64,000 nucleotides of DNA from Akkermansia sp. (GTDB taxonomy: Bacteria > Verrucomicrobiota > Verrucomicrobiia > Verrucomicrobiales > Akkermansiaceae). The stretch covers positions 1-64,000 of the forward strand of contig JAFSEZ010000053.1 of NCBI GenBank assembly GCA_017435505.1, read 5' to 3'. The stretch's first letter is position 1, and each line of letters opens with the position of its first letter. A model generated the notes under the pieces. It searched no databases. It had not been told where the DNA came from and was given only the letters and a program-made list of their open reading frames with translations. Positions 44,801 to 52,593 of the stretch are shown here, in pieces. Position numbers and translations under genes: made by a program.

Positions 44801-45825
44801 CCGCGCAGGTGGATACCCGGTGCTTTGTCCTCAGGGTATGAAAACTTTTGCAGTGTTTGCACTGTTTCCTCATCCAGGAATGGTTGTACCATGTTGAGGA
44901 GATCCACATCACTCTCCATGGTAAAAGAAAGGTTTTTGTCCGGGATAGAGAAGCCGCCTTGCAGGGAAGCTGTGGAATCCGGTTCTACGGTGTGGAAGCG
45001 CAGAGAATGAATGGTGATGGTATCGTTCCTGTAGGTGATGTCTGCCGTGGCGTTGCGAAAGTGAAATTGCTTCCAGTCGTATTTGGGAACATTGAGCTTG
45101 AAAGAATAGCGTGAGCGTGAACCGGCAGAGTGCAACTGCAATTCCAAATCCGGTTTCTCATCTTCTGCCCATTGCTGAGAGGTCAGATAGCGGTAGATGG
45201 TATCGAATGCCGGAACATAATCTTGCAGGGTCTTTTCGAGGTCGATTGGCTCTGTCGGTTGGGGCGCTTGCGTTTCTTCTTGCACCGAGATGGCAGAGTC
45301 TATCACCGTAGTCAGGTCGTATGAACCGCGCAAGCGTATGGGAATACCCTGCAACTGCATGTTGGCTGCGGTGAGTCTGGCAATCTGTCGCCGCGTGAGA
45401 GTGGCGGATAGGTTGATTTTATCCAGTACCAGCTTTTTGTTTTCCTCCTGCCGGGTGGGCAGGTAAACAGCGCCGTTGCGTAAGATGATGGTGTCTGCGC
45501 TCAATACCCCGGTGAACATGCGGGATACATTGACGCCCAAAGTGAAACTGTCGGCCTTGGCCAGGGGACTCTCTGCCTTTTCCTGACTGTACAGTCGCAA
45601 CCCCTCAGCCCGAAATGCTATGCCGTAGCGTGGATCAAGTTTGATGGCATCCAGCTTCAGGTGTATGCCTTGGGTTGCTACTTCTTTTTCAAGATAGCGC
45701 AGTAAGTCTTGTGGCAGCCCTATGATGGAGAGCCAGCCGATGGTCATACAGAAAAGCAAGAGAACCACCAGACTGAGAGCCGGTAGACATCCTCCAACTC
45801 GTCTGATGGTTAGCTTGCGGGCCAT
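41863..45825 (-). CDS. Very large AsmA/TamB-like envelope protein
   Basis: A 1320-residue protein. One transmembrane helix near the N-terminus (A-L-S-L-V-V-L-L-L-F-C-M-T-I-G-W, about residues 15-36) is followed by a long beta-rich periplasmic region. The first 200 residues resemble AsmA/DUF3971-type starts (I-H-L-K-L-D-A-I-K-L-D-P-R-Y-G-I), and the last 300 contain the AsmA C-terminal pattern (L-K-G-N-G-x-like segments, F-T-I-G-K-G-H-L-T-T). AsmA-like proteins are thought to form lipid-transport bridges to the outer membrane. It lies 20 bp after rbfA, so it may be read with the nusA operon. The subfamily is not certain. Confidence 0.8.
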   Translation of the reverse strand: MARKLTIRRVGGCLPALSLVVLLLFCMTIGWLSIIGLPQDLLRYLEKEVATQGIHLKLDAIKLDPRYGIAFRAEGLRLYSQEKAESPLAKADSFTLGVNVSRMFTGVLSADTIILRNGAVYLPTRQEENKKLVLDKINLSATLTRRQIARLTAANMQLQGIPIRLRGSYDLTTVIDSAISVQEETQAPQPTEPIDLEKTLQDYVPAFDTIYRYLTSQQWAEDEKPDLELQLHSAGSRSRYSFKLNVPKYDWKQFHFRNATADITYRNDTITIHSLRFHTVEPDSTASLQGGFSIPDKNLSFTMESDVDLLNMVQPFLDEETVQTLQKFSYPEDKAPGIHLRGDIVFAQNWIPEQARIRGSMGVEQLAVGSSQINKIELSFLYHNGDFNVDKLSFVLPSGTADLTATARDGQGEADAEANIHIGELLQLINQFTDKPITLPEGMQLYGNIRIAAQAKLTTLPLNASQEEWENYVPSCSHLQVELSTDQITYHNHNIAHPQLKLRVGNISQGRNKIPKSIDSAKLNLSADDITLAGNDETAPTKLSKLSLNLACNQINLEDKQARIEKLQLDAALEKGESGSWQVTNLSIPQLKIEGLQPLEESHKMFRHAAVEMQAEQILHDGVHMGRADFSCELPESTTGTMKLMVKIEGKRQIRLSATPNWSNADKLVISDIKAHLPLADYLPVLERFGIKTEEMEFPKLLTADGTCTWDTKNGQLDTAQVKLDIPELVRTPHKVPAFKDKRIPIGLKADAGLHSSAEGGIVYEADLHVSHKTGEFVGKATGNTNSHVHVTGNNTIRADIIDQLIDNHHAHSIIRDFRFNPRSRTIVTNINTKVRYDNGVIVDSYCDALIQNAEYLMGVLYDKPDKTEAMRTDLGKNPYTYTKRATCGVVVDVRMDSKDASGQKLKDKICITLTNPKLLYDNGPWLSRRNFKTGTAETTLAGKAVIIDVENSFVELRDVKGTVYPAYSIGMFYADIQHFMEDIVLPVPAQVETASCVFPIYSDCKRPMSGTIRAIAPKGAAFNFLGTSIPLSDFSGFIYLTDDYVQLDKLNAKSWGGVLDAVVRIGFKGKHTSFDGFARASNMDLHHIAAAYGSVQAYALCNGYIRFRSPSPNINDIQAYGNIDITNGDLLSLSLFRPVSSYVANLPANLTKLEGLATRTGVTKKPGVLSRMVSGIYSAFQRAADSMGDGVDKIVYYVPGANHLLSYDLQEASAQFTIGKGHLTTTEMHAIGHNLDVLMNMNINLDNMEIHGNIWPKVSSLPTIILSPLTFLSDFMVDIVIHGPVDNLDWHFALDRRLSNQKPSATSETPPNNPEPVKY

Positions 45826-45845
45826 GTGCTATTCCTCCGGTGCAA

Positions 45846-46232
45846 TCAGATTTCCGGGTCACTTTCTCCTTCCGGCAGCGGTGGAGCCTTGGGCAAATTC
45901 TGCTCAATATCATCCAGCAAATTGACCAAGTCTACGCCGCGTTGAGCGGAGTTATCATGGCGGAACGTAAGCCGCGGCGTGTTGCGCAGTACCACGCGGC
46001 GGCTTACGGCCTTTTGAATGTTGCCTCGGTTGCGGTTCAATTTGTCTACAACCTGTGCGGGTGCCATGCGCCCTACTACGCCGACCCACACTTTGCCTTC
46101 CTTGAGGTCTTCCGTGATTTCAACATCCAGGATGGACACGATGGTACCGGGCCACTCGTACTCCTTTTGTACAAAGGAGCCGATTTCCCTTTTCATCAGT
46201 TCGTTGACCTTGTCTAAGCGGCGTGCGGGCAT
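45846..46232 (-). CDS. rbfA: Ribosome-binding factor A
   Basis: A 128-residue KH-like 30S maturation factor. It has R-L-D-K-V-N-E-L-M-K-R-E-I-G, then V-S-I-L-D-V-E-I-T-E-D-L-K-E-G-K-V-W-V and R-N-T-P-R-L-T-F-R-H-D-N-S. It follows infB after 9 bp, the classic nusA-infB-rbfA order. truB does not follow here. Confidence 0.95.
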   Translation of the reverse strand: MPARRLDKVNELMKREIGSFVQKEYEWPGTIVSILDVEITEDLKEGKVWVGVVGRMAPAQVVDKLNRNRGNIQKAVSRRVVLRNTPRLTFRHDNSAQRGVDLVNLLDDIEQNLPKAPPLPEGESDPEI

Positions 46233-46241
46233 AGGATTGTA

Positions 46242-48329
46242 TCAGAGTGTTTGCTTGATTTTTTCGAGGGTATAGCATTCGATGATATCGCCTTCTTCGT
46301 AGTCGTTGTAATCTGCCAAGCGGATGCCGCATTCCAGACCACTCTTGACTTCTTCCACTTCGTCCTGGAAGCGGCGCAGGGTAGACATCTTGCCATCGAA
46401 CACCACCTGCCCATCGCGCAGAACACGGGCTTCGGCGGTGCGCAGCATCTTGCCGTCTGATACATAAGACCCCGCAGCTTTGCCTTTGTTCAATTTGAAT
46501 ACCTGCCTGATTTCAGCATGCCCCAGCACAGTTTCGCGGGTTTCAGGTTCAAGCAAGCCCAACATGGCATCCTTCACCTGGTCAATCAACTCATAAACAA
46601 TGGAGTATATCTTGACTTGCACGCCCTCGCGTTTCACGGTCTTCACGGCGTTGCTTTCCACCTTCACGTTGAAGCCCAAAATCACGGCATCGGAGGAGGA
46701 AGCAAGCAAGACGTCATTCTCGGAGATAGGTCCGGCCGCAGCTCCGATGAATTGGCATTCCACTTTGTCGCTCTCAATGTCCATGATGGCTTTCTTGATG
46801 GCTTCTACAGAGCCTTGCACATCGCCCTTGAGGTAGAGCTTCAGCACGGCCTTCTGGTTGCCATCACCCATCATAGCGAGAATGTCTTCCATGCGGGAGC
46901 GCTTGGGTGCAGCCAGGCGTTCCTGTCGCAGGGCTTCTTGGCGCTCGGCCGAGAGCTTGCGGGCTGCGCGTTCATTCTCCATTTCCACCAATTCATCACC
47001 CACGTTCGGGGTTTCCAAGAAACCGGAGATTTCGGCGGGCATGCCGGGAGTCACTTTTTTGATGGCTTTGCCGCGGTCGTTGAAAAGAGTTTTGATTTTG
47101 CCGGAGAAGGGGCCGCAGATGAAAGGCATACCCACCTTGAGGGTGCCGCTCTGCACGATGACGGTAGCGGAGCTGCCCTTGCCCTGTTCCATACGAGCCT
47201 CAATGATGGAGGCTCGGCAGTTAGCCTTGGGGTTGGCCTTGAGCTCCAGCACCTCGGCCTGCAGGCAGAGAAGATCCAACAGCTCATTCATGCCTTCGCC
47301 TGTGTGGGCAGAAACGTTCACGCATTCAATGTCGCCGCCGAAGTCTGTTGGCATGAGCCCTTCTTCCATCAACTGTGTGCGCACGCGTACCGGGTCGGCC
47401 GCGGGGAGGTCGCACTTGTTCACGGCTACGATAATTGTCTTTTCTGCGGCCTTGGCATGCATGATAGCCTCGCGTGTCTGCGGCATGATGCCATCGTTGG
47501 CTGCCACTACCAACACCACGATATCGGTGACGTCGGCACCGCGAGCGCGCATCTCTGTAAAGATAGCGTGACCGGGGGTGTCGATGAAGGTGAGGGTGTT
47601 GTTGTCGTGCTCCACGGTGTAAGCGCCGATGTGCTGGGTGATGCCGCCGGCTTCACCGGATACCACCTTGGTGCGGCGGATGTAGTCCAGCAGAGAGGTC
47701 TTACCATGGTCTACATGTCCCATCACGGTGATGATGGGAGTACGCAGTTTCAGCGCATCTTCCGGTTCTTCTTCTACGGCCACAGCCTCAGGTTCTTTGA
47801 CAACTTCCACAGGTGCCTTGACACCGGCGCCTTTTTCGCGCTTCACTCGTTCGTAAGCAAAACCGTGCTTCTCACACAAGGCGGCTACTTGGTCACTGTC
47901 CAGCGTGGTACCTGGATTGGCAAATACGCCCATGGGCAGCAAGTCTGCAATGAGTTTGAAAGGCTTGAGTGCCATGTGCTGTGCCAGCTCTGCCACGGTG
48001 ATGGGGGCTTTCACGTTAATCGTGTTGCCGGCAGACGTTGCCGGGGTGGGTTCTGCTTTGGGCGCAGGTGCCGGTGCTGCCTTGGGAGCCGGAGCCGGTT
48101 CAGCCTTGGGGGTGGGAGCCGGAGCAGGGGTATTGTTCACCGAGGATGCCGCAGGCTTTGCCGGACGCTTTTTCTGCGGGTTCAGCAAGTCCAGCGCAGC
48201 TTTTTTGGGGGCTGCTTGGGCTTCTTTCTTGGCAGGTGTTGCCTCCTTGGCGGGAGTATTCTTCTTCTTTTTGGAGCCGCCAATCAAATCGAGCACCTCG
48301 TGCTTTTTATTATCGTTGTCGGTAGGCAT
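46242..48329 (-). CDS. infB: Translation initiation factor IF-2
   Basis: A 695-residue GTPase that places initiator tRNA on the ribosome. The N-terminal 130 residues are low complexity, rich in Lys, Ala and Pro. The G domain has G-H-V-D-H-G-K-T-S-L-L-D, D-T-P-G-H-A-I-F and N-K-C-D, followed by domains II-IV ending in the C2 fMet-tRNA-binding part. The length is near the short IF-2 forms. Second gene after nusA, 30 bp downstream. Confidence 0.97.
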   Translation of the reverse strand: MPTDNDNKKHEVLDLIGGSKKKKNTPAKEATPAKKEAQAAPKKAALDLLNPQKKRPAKPAASSVNNTPAPAPTPKAEPAPAPKAAPAPAPKAEPTPATSAGNTINVKAPITVAELAQHMALKPFKLIADLLPMGVFANPGTTLDSDQVAALCEKHGFAYERVKREKGAGVKAPVEVVKEPEAVAVEEEPEDALKLRTPIITVMGHVDHGKTSLLDYIRRTKVVSGEAGGITQHIGAYTVEHDNNTLTFIDTPGHAIFTEMRARGADVTDIVVLVVAANDGIMPQTREAIMHAKAAEKTIIVAVNKCDLPAADPVRVRTQLMEEGLMPTDFGGDIECVNVSAHTGEGMNELLDLLCLQAEVLELKANPKANCRASIIEARMEQGKGSSATVIVQSGTLKVGMPFICGPFSGKIKTLFNDRGKAIKKVTPGMPAEISGFLETPNVGDELVEMENERAARKLSAERQEALRQERLAAPKRSRMEDILAMMGDGNQKAVLKLYLKGDVQGSVEAIKKAIMDIESDKVECQFIGAAAGPISENDVLLASSSDAVILGFNVKVESNAVKTVKREGVQVKIYSIVYELIDQVKDAMLGLLEPETRETVLGHAEIRQVFKLNKGKAAGSYVSDGKMLRTAEARVLRDGQVVFDGKMSTLRRFQDEVEEVKSGLECGIRLADYNDYEEGDIIECYTLEKIKQTL

Positions 48330-48359
48330 GTGAGATTCTTTGTGGGGGTTGGGTATAAA

Positions 48360-49649
48360 TTAAGCGTTCTGTGCCTTGGTGATGATGTCCTGTGCCTGCT
48401 CGGTGTCAATGCCCAGAGCTTCTACCAGGTCTTCAGCCTGTACACCGAAAGCAGCGATGCCCTGTACTGTGGTGAAACCGCAGGCAATCATAGAGGCGGC
48501 AAGTTCAGGGGAGATTCCCAGCACATTCACCAGCTCGTTGGCACCCTCGCGAGCGTGGGTCTGAGCCACGGTATCGCTGTTGTGGGGCTCCACGCGGACA
48601 TCCCAGCGGTTGCCGGGGGTGGAAATCAGGCGGGCAGTCAGGCGCACATTCTGGCCACGGCGTCCCTTGGCCTTGGCTGCGGCTTTGTCATCTGCCACAT
48701 ACACGGTTACGACGCGGCTTTCGTTGTCCACCGTGATTTTTACCGGCTCGATGGGGGCCAGTGATTCCTGCACCATCACAGCTTTGTCATCTGTGTATTC
48801 CAGAATGTCAATCTTTTCGTGGTTAAGTTCATTTACCACATTTTTAACGCGGGCACCACGCATGCCTACACAAGCGCCGATGGGATCCACATTTTCATCA
48901 TTGCTCTTCACAATGAGCTTGGTACGGTAGCCGGCATCTCGCACGATGTTCACGATTTCAATGGTGTTTTCGGAAATCTCAAGCACCTCGTTCTCAAACA
49001 GACGACGCACCAAGTTGGGGTGGCTGCGGGAAAGAATCAGCTCGTTGCCGCGTGCTCCATCGCGCACTTCCACAATGTAGAAACGCATCTGATCACCGGC
49101 TGAGTACTCCTCGCCGGGTATGCGCTGGCGCTGCGGTACAAGACCTTCAAAGCGGTCTACTTCTACAATGACGTCACCCTTTTCATAGCGGCGCACCGTG
49201 CCGGTCACCAATTCGCCCACGCGATCCTTGAAGGCATCTGCCAGCATTTCCTGCTCAGCTTTGCGGATGCGTTGCTGCATGGTTTGGCGGGCTGTCTGCA
49301 CAGCGATGCGTCCAAAGTCTTTGGGGGTGATGTTTACCGACATCACATCACCGGCCTGCAGCTCTTTGCCGCTACGGGCACCGATGGCCTGAGCCATAGA
49401 AAGTTTAATTTCGTTGAAAGGATCTGTCACTTCCTCATCCGGTGTTACCACCATGCTGGCCTTAATCTTAACCGTGCCTTTCTGGGGATTGATGACGGCT
49501 CGCAGCCCATGAATACGGTCTGCTCCCGGTACCATCTTGGAATATGCTGTCAGGAACGAGGCTTCGAGCGCATGGATGACGTGCTCGCGAGTCAGTTCTT
49601 TTTCACGCACATAGTAGTCTATCAGGGCGGAGATGTCGGTGGTGGCCAT
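48360..49649 (-). CDS. nusA: Transcription termination/antitermination factor NusA
   Basis: A 429-residue NusA. The N-terminal RNA-polymerase-binding domain starts I-S-A-L-I-D-Y-Y-V-R-E-K, followed by an S1 domain (V-T-G-T-V-R-R-Y-E-K-G-D-V-I-V-E), KH1/KH2 (D-P-I-G-A-C-V-G-M-R-G-A-R) and a C-terminal helix-hairpin-like segment ending S-M-I-A-C-G-F-T-T-V-Q-G. The start at 49649 fits the family; the frame stays open to a TTG at 49721, but that stretch runs through a terminator. rimP, usually upstream, is missing. Its leader carries a likely attenuator. Confidence 0.95.
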   Translation of the reverse strand: MATTDISALIDYYVREKELTREHVIHALEASFLTAYSKMVPGADRIHGLRAVINPQKGTVKIKASMVVTPDEEVTDPFNEIKLSMAQAIGARSGKELQAGDVMSVNITPKDFGRIAVQTARQTMQQRIRKAEQEMLADAFKDRVGELVTGTVRRYEKGDVIVEVDRFEGLVPQRQRIPGEEYSAGDQMRFYIVEVRDGARGNELILSRSHPNLVRRLFENEVLEISENTIEIVNIVRDAGYRTKLIVKSNDENVDPIGACVGMRGARVKNVVNELNHEKIDILEYTDDKAVMVQESLAPIEPVKITVDNESRVVTVYVADDKAAAKAKGRRGQNVRLTARLISTPGNRWDVRVEPHNSDTVAQTHAREGANELVNVLGISPELAASMIACGFTTVQGIAAFGVQAEDLVEALGIDTEQAQDIITKAQNA

Positions 49650-49686
49650 TGTTTGCTGTGGGGTGTTTGCGTTTTTGAAGGTAGAC

Positions 49687-49728
49687 CTACAAAAAAAGAG
49701 CGGGTCGCAGACCCGCTCCAATCTTCAT
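49687..49728 (-). CDS. Possible 13-residue leader peptide in front of nusA
   Basis: An ATG at 49728 opens a 13-codon frame (M-K-I-G-A-G-L-R-P-A-L-F-L, then TAG) that runs straight through both arms and the U-tract of the leader terminator. A translating ribosome would melt the hairpin. There is no clear Shine-Dalgarno sequence, and the short frame could be chance. Confidence 0.35.
   Translation of the reverse strand: MKIGAGLRPALFL
49691..49718 (-). terminator. Terminator/attenuator in the nusA leader
   Basis: GAGCGGGTC pairs with GACCCGCTC around a 3-nt loop, followed by seven T on the minus strand. It lies between a predicted promoter (49751-49779) and the nusA start at 49649, so it can stop transcription before nusA-infB-rbfA. 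thi4 upstream has its own terminator, so this one is not needed for that gene. Confidence 0.85.
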
Positions 49729-49750
49729 AGACCGGAACTTGTACACGCTC

Positions 49751-49779
49751 TATGTATCACCTATTTAGCTACAAGTCAA
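49751..49779 (-). promoter_or_regulatory. Promoter of the nusA operon
   Basis: On the minus strand TTGACT (49779-49774), 17 bp, TACATA (49756-49751). The -35 is good, the -10 weak. Predicted leader of about 95 nt. Confidence 0.55.
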
Positions 49780-49861
49780 GCGCAAAAGATGTATGCACTC
49801 TTCAAAAAGGTTGTTTTTCTTTGCATGGCGAGAGACGGTGCGCAGAGGTGCCCAGACGAAG

Positions 49862-49893
49862 AAAAACCCAAGAAGCGTTGGGGCTTCTTGGGT
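49862..49893 (-). terminator. thi4 terminator
   Basis: ACCCAAGAAGC pairs with GCTTCTTGGGT, followed by TTTTT on the minus strand, 25 bp after the thi4 stop. Confidence 0.88.
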
Positions 49894-49918
49894 GCCGGAA
49901 AAACAGACGGAGCCTTTG

Positions 49919-50692
49919 TCAGGCAGATTGGATGGCTTGGCTCATGAGCTCGGCTGCTTTTTTGCCGCTCATCAGCATGCCGCCGAAGATGGGGCCCATG
50001 CGGAAGCTGCCGCTTACGCCGTTGGCTGCCATGCCGGAAACGAAGAGACCGGGGTATATTTCTTTGGTGTTTTCGATGGTGGAGCGTTCGCCCTCAGCGG
50101 CGTCCATGCTCATCTCCCCGATGACACCACCGGTAGCCGTATTGAGGCGCACCCCGTTTTTGCGGGCTACCGTTTTAGCGATTTCGCAGTCATGGCCCGT
50201 GCCGTCCAATACGGTGCGGGAGATGATGGTGAGGGGGTCTACATGCAGTCCCTCGCGCAGTACCGGAGTCCAGTTGACGACAACGCCGCCCACGCGCCCT
50301 TGTTTGTAGACCACGTCTTCCACTGAATAGCAGTTGAAAATGACGGCTCCTGCCTGTGTGGCTTTGAACAGCAAGCCGGCTGTTGCATGTACGGAGTCAA
50401 TGATGTAGGTGCCCTCGCGGTAGGGTTTGTAGCTCAGCCCAAGCTCTTGCACGATGGGCATGGCTTCCTCCTGCACCACAATGTCGTTGAACATCATAGC
50501 ACCACCCCACATGCCACCACCCGGGGAAAGCTTGCGGTCGAACAATGCTACTTTGTGTCCGGCTTTGGCCAGGTAGTATGCTGCGACAATGCCGGAGGGG
50601 CCGCCGCCTACAATGGCTGCATCCAGCTCCAAGCAACCTTGCAGTTTGTCAAAATAAGATTCAATGATACCGCGAGAGACGAGTGTTTCCAT
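49919..50692 (-). CDS. thi4: THI4-type thiamine thiazole synthase (archaeal, sulfide-dependent form)
   Basis: A 257-residue FAD/NAD-binding enzyme making the ADP-thiazole precursor of thiamine from NAD and glycine. The dinucleotide fold is A-I-V-G-G-G-P-S-G-I-V-A-A, followed by L-S-P-G-G-G-M-W-G-G and the C-terminal R-M-G-P-I-F-G-G-M-L. The yeast enzyme gives up the sulfur of its own Cys205 (C-M-D-P); here that position is His150 in L-H-V-D-P-L-T-I, as in archaeal Thi4, which uses free sulfide catalytically. This fits an anaerobic, sulfide-rich habitat. Divergent to thiE. Confidence 0.93.
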   Translation of the reverse strand: METLVSRGIIESYFDKLQGCLELDAAIVGGGPSGIVAAYYLAKAGHKVALFDRKLSPGGGMWGGAMMFNDIVVQEEAMPIVQELGLSYKPYREGTYIIDSVHATAGLLFKATQAGAVIFNCYSVEDVVYKQGRVGGVVVNWTPVLREGLHVDPLTIISRTVLDGTGHDCEIAKTVARKNGVRLNTATGGVIGEMSMDAAEGERSTIENTKEIYPGLFVSGMAANGVSGSFRMGPIFGGMLMSGKKAAELMSQAIQSA

Positions 50693-50702
50693 GATGAAAA
50701 AA

Positions 50703-50718
50703 GTGTAGACGTTTACAC
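50703..50718. promoter_or_regulatory. Inverted repeat before thi4
   Basis: GTGTA-n6-TACAC lies 11 bp upstream of the thi4 ATG. It could be an operator or a small leader hairpin. No TPP riboswitch sequence is present between thi4 and thiE. Confidence 0.3.
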
Positions 50719-50816
50719 ACTCAAGTCAACCAGTTATTATGACATTTCATGTATGCGAGATAAGGAACACGCAGTTCTTTCTTGCACGGTGGGGTGCTTT
50801 GTGCCAGAGTAGAAGC

Positions 50817-51446
50817 ATGAAAAGCATATTGGCAACATGCCGTTTGTACGGAATAGTGGATATGGGATATGTTTCTGTGTCGCAGGTGCCTGTGGTTACG
50901 CAAGCCCTGATTGATGGCGGGGTACGTATCATCCAGCTGCGTGCCAAGGGGGTGGAATTGCCCCTGGTGAAAGAGCTGGGCAGGCAGATGCAAAGCATTT
51001 GCCGTGCGCGGCAGGTGATTTTTGTGCTGAATGATTACCCGGAGCTGGCGGCAGAGTTGGGGGCAGATGCTGTGCATGTGGGGCAAGATGGAGGCTCGCT
51101 GGCAGAGGTGCGCCGCATCGTGGGGGAGGGAGTGTTGGTGGGGCGCTCCACACACAGCCCTGAACAGGCTCTTGCCGCAAAGGCCGAGGGCGCAGATTAT
51201 ATCGGCTTTGGCCCCTTGTTTCCCACAGGAACCAAGCCGGGGCGCCCTTCCATCGGCTTGCAGGATATAGCGGCGGTGCAGTCTGCCGTGGGGGATATGC
51301 CCATGTTTTGCATAGGCGGTATTAATGGCACCACCTTGCCGCAGGTGTTGGCAGCCGGGGCAAAGCGCGTGGTGATTGTTTCATGGTTGTTGCAGCAGCC
51401 GGATGTTGCAGCAACTGCGGCCGGGATTATCAGTCAACTGCATTAA
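50817..51446 (+). CDS. thiE: Thiamine-phosphate synthase
   Basis: A 209-residue TIM-barrel enzyme that couples the thiazole and pyrimidine halves of thiamine. It has L-Y-G-I-V-D, G-G-V-R-I-I-Q-L-R-A-K, L-N-D-Y-P-E-L-A, D-A-V-H-V-G-Q-D and G-P-L-F-P-T-G-T-K. L-R-A-K and G-R-S-T-H-S are slight variants of the usual Q-L-R-x-K and G-x-S-x-H. ATG 50817 is chosen from family length. Divergent from thi4, whose product it uses, and 20 bp before the phosphatase gene. Confidence 0.93.
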   Translation: MKSILATCRLYGIVDMGYVSVSQVPVVTQALIDGGVRIIQLRAKGVELPLVKELGRQMQSICRARQVIFVLNDYPELAAELGADAVHVGQDGGSLAEVRRIVGEGVLVGRSTHSPEQALAAKAEGADYIGFGPLFPTGTKPGRPSIGLQDIAAVQSAVGDMPMFCIGGINGTTLPQVLAAGAKRVVIVSWLLQQPDVAATAAGIISQLH

Positions 51447-51466
51447 TTGTGCGTACTCTCTCATTG

Positions 51467-52537
51467 ATGAAAAGGCTTTTCTCCATCGCACTGTTGTGCT
51501 GTGGGTGGGTTGTATCCGGCGCTTCTGCGGCTCCGGAGTCCCCGCAAACAGTCTCCAATATGCCGCAGCATGATGTAGTGCAAAGTGTGCCTCCTGCTAC
51601 GAATCGGGTGGCACGCAATATCATCCTGATGATTGGAGATGGCATGGGCTCCGAGCATATGTGGGCCGCTTGGCTTTGCAACCACGGTAAGCTCAATATA
51701 GAGCGCTTGCCTGTCATCGGCTTGGTGCGTACCCCCTCAGCTTCAGACACCATCACGGATTCGGCCGCTGCCGCTACCGCCATCGCTTGTGGGTACAAAA
51801 CGCGCAATGGGCAGTTGGGTATCACTGCGGATGGCAAGCCGCTGGATTCTATTCTTGTACAGCTGGCTTCAACCGGCCGGCAGACGGGACTTGTGGTGAC
51901 CAAGGCTATTACTGATGCCACCCCGGCCGCATTTTATGCTCATTGCAAGAGCCGCTACCATTTCTCTGCTATTGCTGCGGCATTAGCAGAGTCCGGGTGC
52001 AGGGTTATCATCGGCGGTGGAAGCGGTATTGTCAGCCGGGCATGGCAGGAACAACTGCGTGCCGCCGGAACCCTTCTGCGTTTGGAGGGGCATGAACATT
52101 GCCTGCCGGCTTCGCGCCGTGGTTCTTTCCTTCCCGATGCTGTGGGGGAGGCACTGCGCACGCTCGAATCCCACCCACAGGGCTTTTTCCTGCTGGTAGA
52201 AGGTTCTCAAATTGATGTAGCGGCTCATGCCAACGACTTGGCAGAATTGGTGCATGAAACGCTTGATTTTGATCGAGCCGTGGGTGTGGTGATGGAGTGG
52301 ATGCAGGCGCACCCGGATACACTCCTCATTGTCACGGCCGATCACCAGACCGGAGGCCTTTCCATTCTTGGTGGCTCCAAAGAAAATGGCGAAGTAACCG
52401 CTGCATTCAGTACCGGAAAGCACAGTGGTGTAGCAGTGCCTCTGTATGCTGCCGGAGCCGGTGCTGCCGCCTTTGGCGGAGTACAGGAAAATACCGAGCT
52501 TATGCCCAAAATGCTCCGCGCCACGCAGACAAAATGA
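51467..52537 (+). CDS. Alkaline phosphatase, secreted
   Basis: A 356-residue periplasmic phosphomonoesterase of the PhoA family. The signal peptide ends near G-A-S-A-A-P (residue 22). I-L-M-I-G-D-G-M-G-S holds metal ligands, D-T-I-T-D-S-A-A-A-A-T-A the nucleophilic Ser, V-E-G-S-Q-I-D-V-A-A-H and V-T-A-D-H-Q-T-G-G further ligands, and T-G-K-H-S-G the last His. It is shorter than E. coli PhoA (471). The short distance to thiE suggests one transcript, where it might dephosphorylate thiamine phosphates for uptake; that is speculation. Confidence 0.92.
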   Translation: MKRLFSIALLCCGWVVSGASAAPESPQTVSNMPQHDVVQSVPPATNRVARNIILMIGDGMGSEHMWAAWLCNHGKLNIERLPVIGLVRTPSASDTITDSAAAATAIACGYKTRNGQLGITADGKPLDSILVQLASTGRQTGLVVTKAITDATPAAFYAHCKSRYHFSAIAAALAESGCRVIIGGGSGIVSRAWQEQLRAAGTLLRLEGHEHCLPASRRGSFLPDAVGEALRTLESHPQGFFLLVEGSQIDVAAHANDLAELVHETLDFDRAVGVVMEWMQAHPDTLLIVTADHQTGGLSILGGSKENGEVTAAFSTGKHSGVAVPLYAAGAGAAAFGGVQENTELMPKMLRATQTK

Positions 52538-52540
52538 AAT

Positions 52541-52568
52541 CGCGGATACTCCGTTGGGAGTATCCGCG
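52541..52568. terminator. Hairpin between the phosphatase and HU genes
   Basis: A 12-bp perfect stem (CGCGGATACTCC and its complement) with a 4-nt loop between two converging genes. The T-runs are poor on both sides, so it may end both transcripts weakly. Confidence 0.6.
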
Positions 52569-52593
52569 CCGGATAAAAATGATTGGTCGGGCT

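Noticed and set aside
46518..48764. 748-codon open frame on the plus strand opposite infB
   Set aside because: It lies antisense to a complete IF-2 gene, has no recognisable domain and is His/Gly/Cys-rich as expected from the mirrored codon pattern of a GC-rich gene.
49650..49721. Longer NusA starting at TTG 49721
   Set aside because: The added stretch would be encoded by the terminator hairpin and does not resemble NusA N-termini, which begin near the ATG at 49649.
50693..50816. TPP riboswitch between thi4 and thiE
   Set aside because: The conserved CTGAGA and ACCTGA-type elements are absent on both strands.
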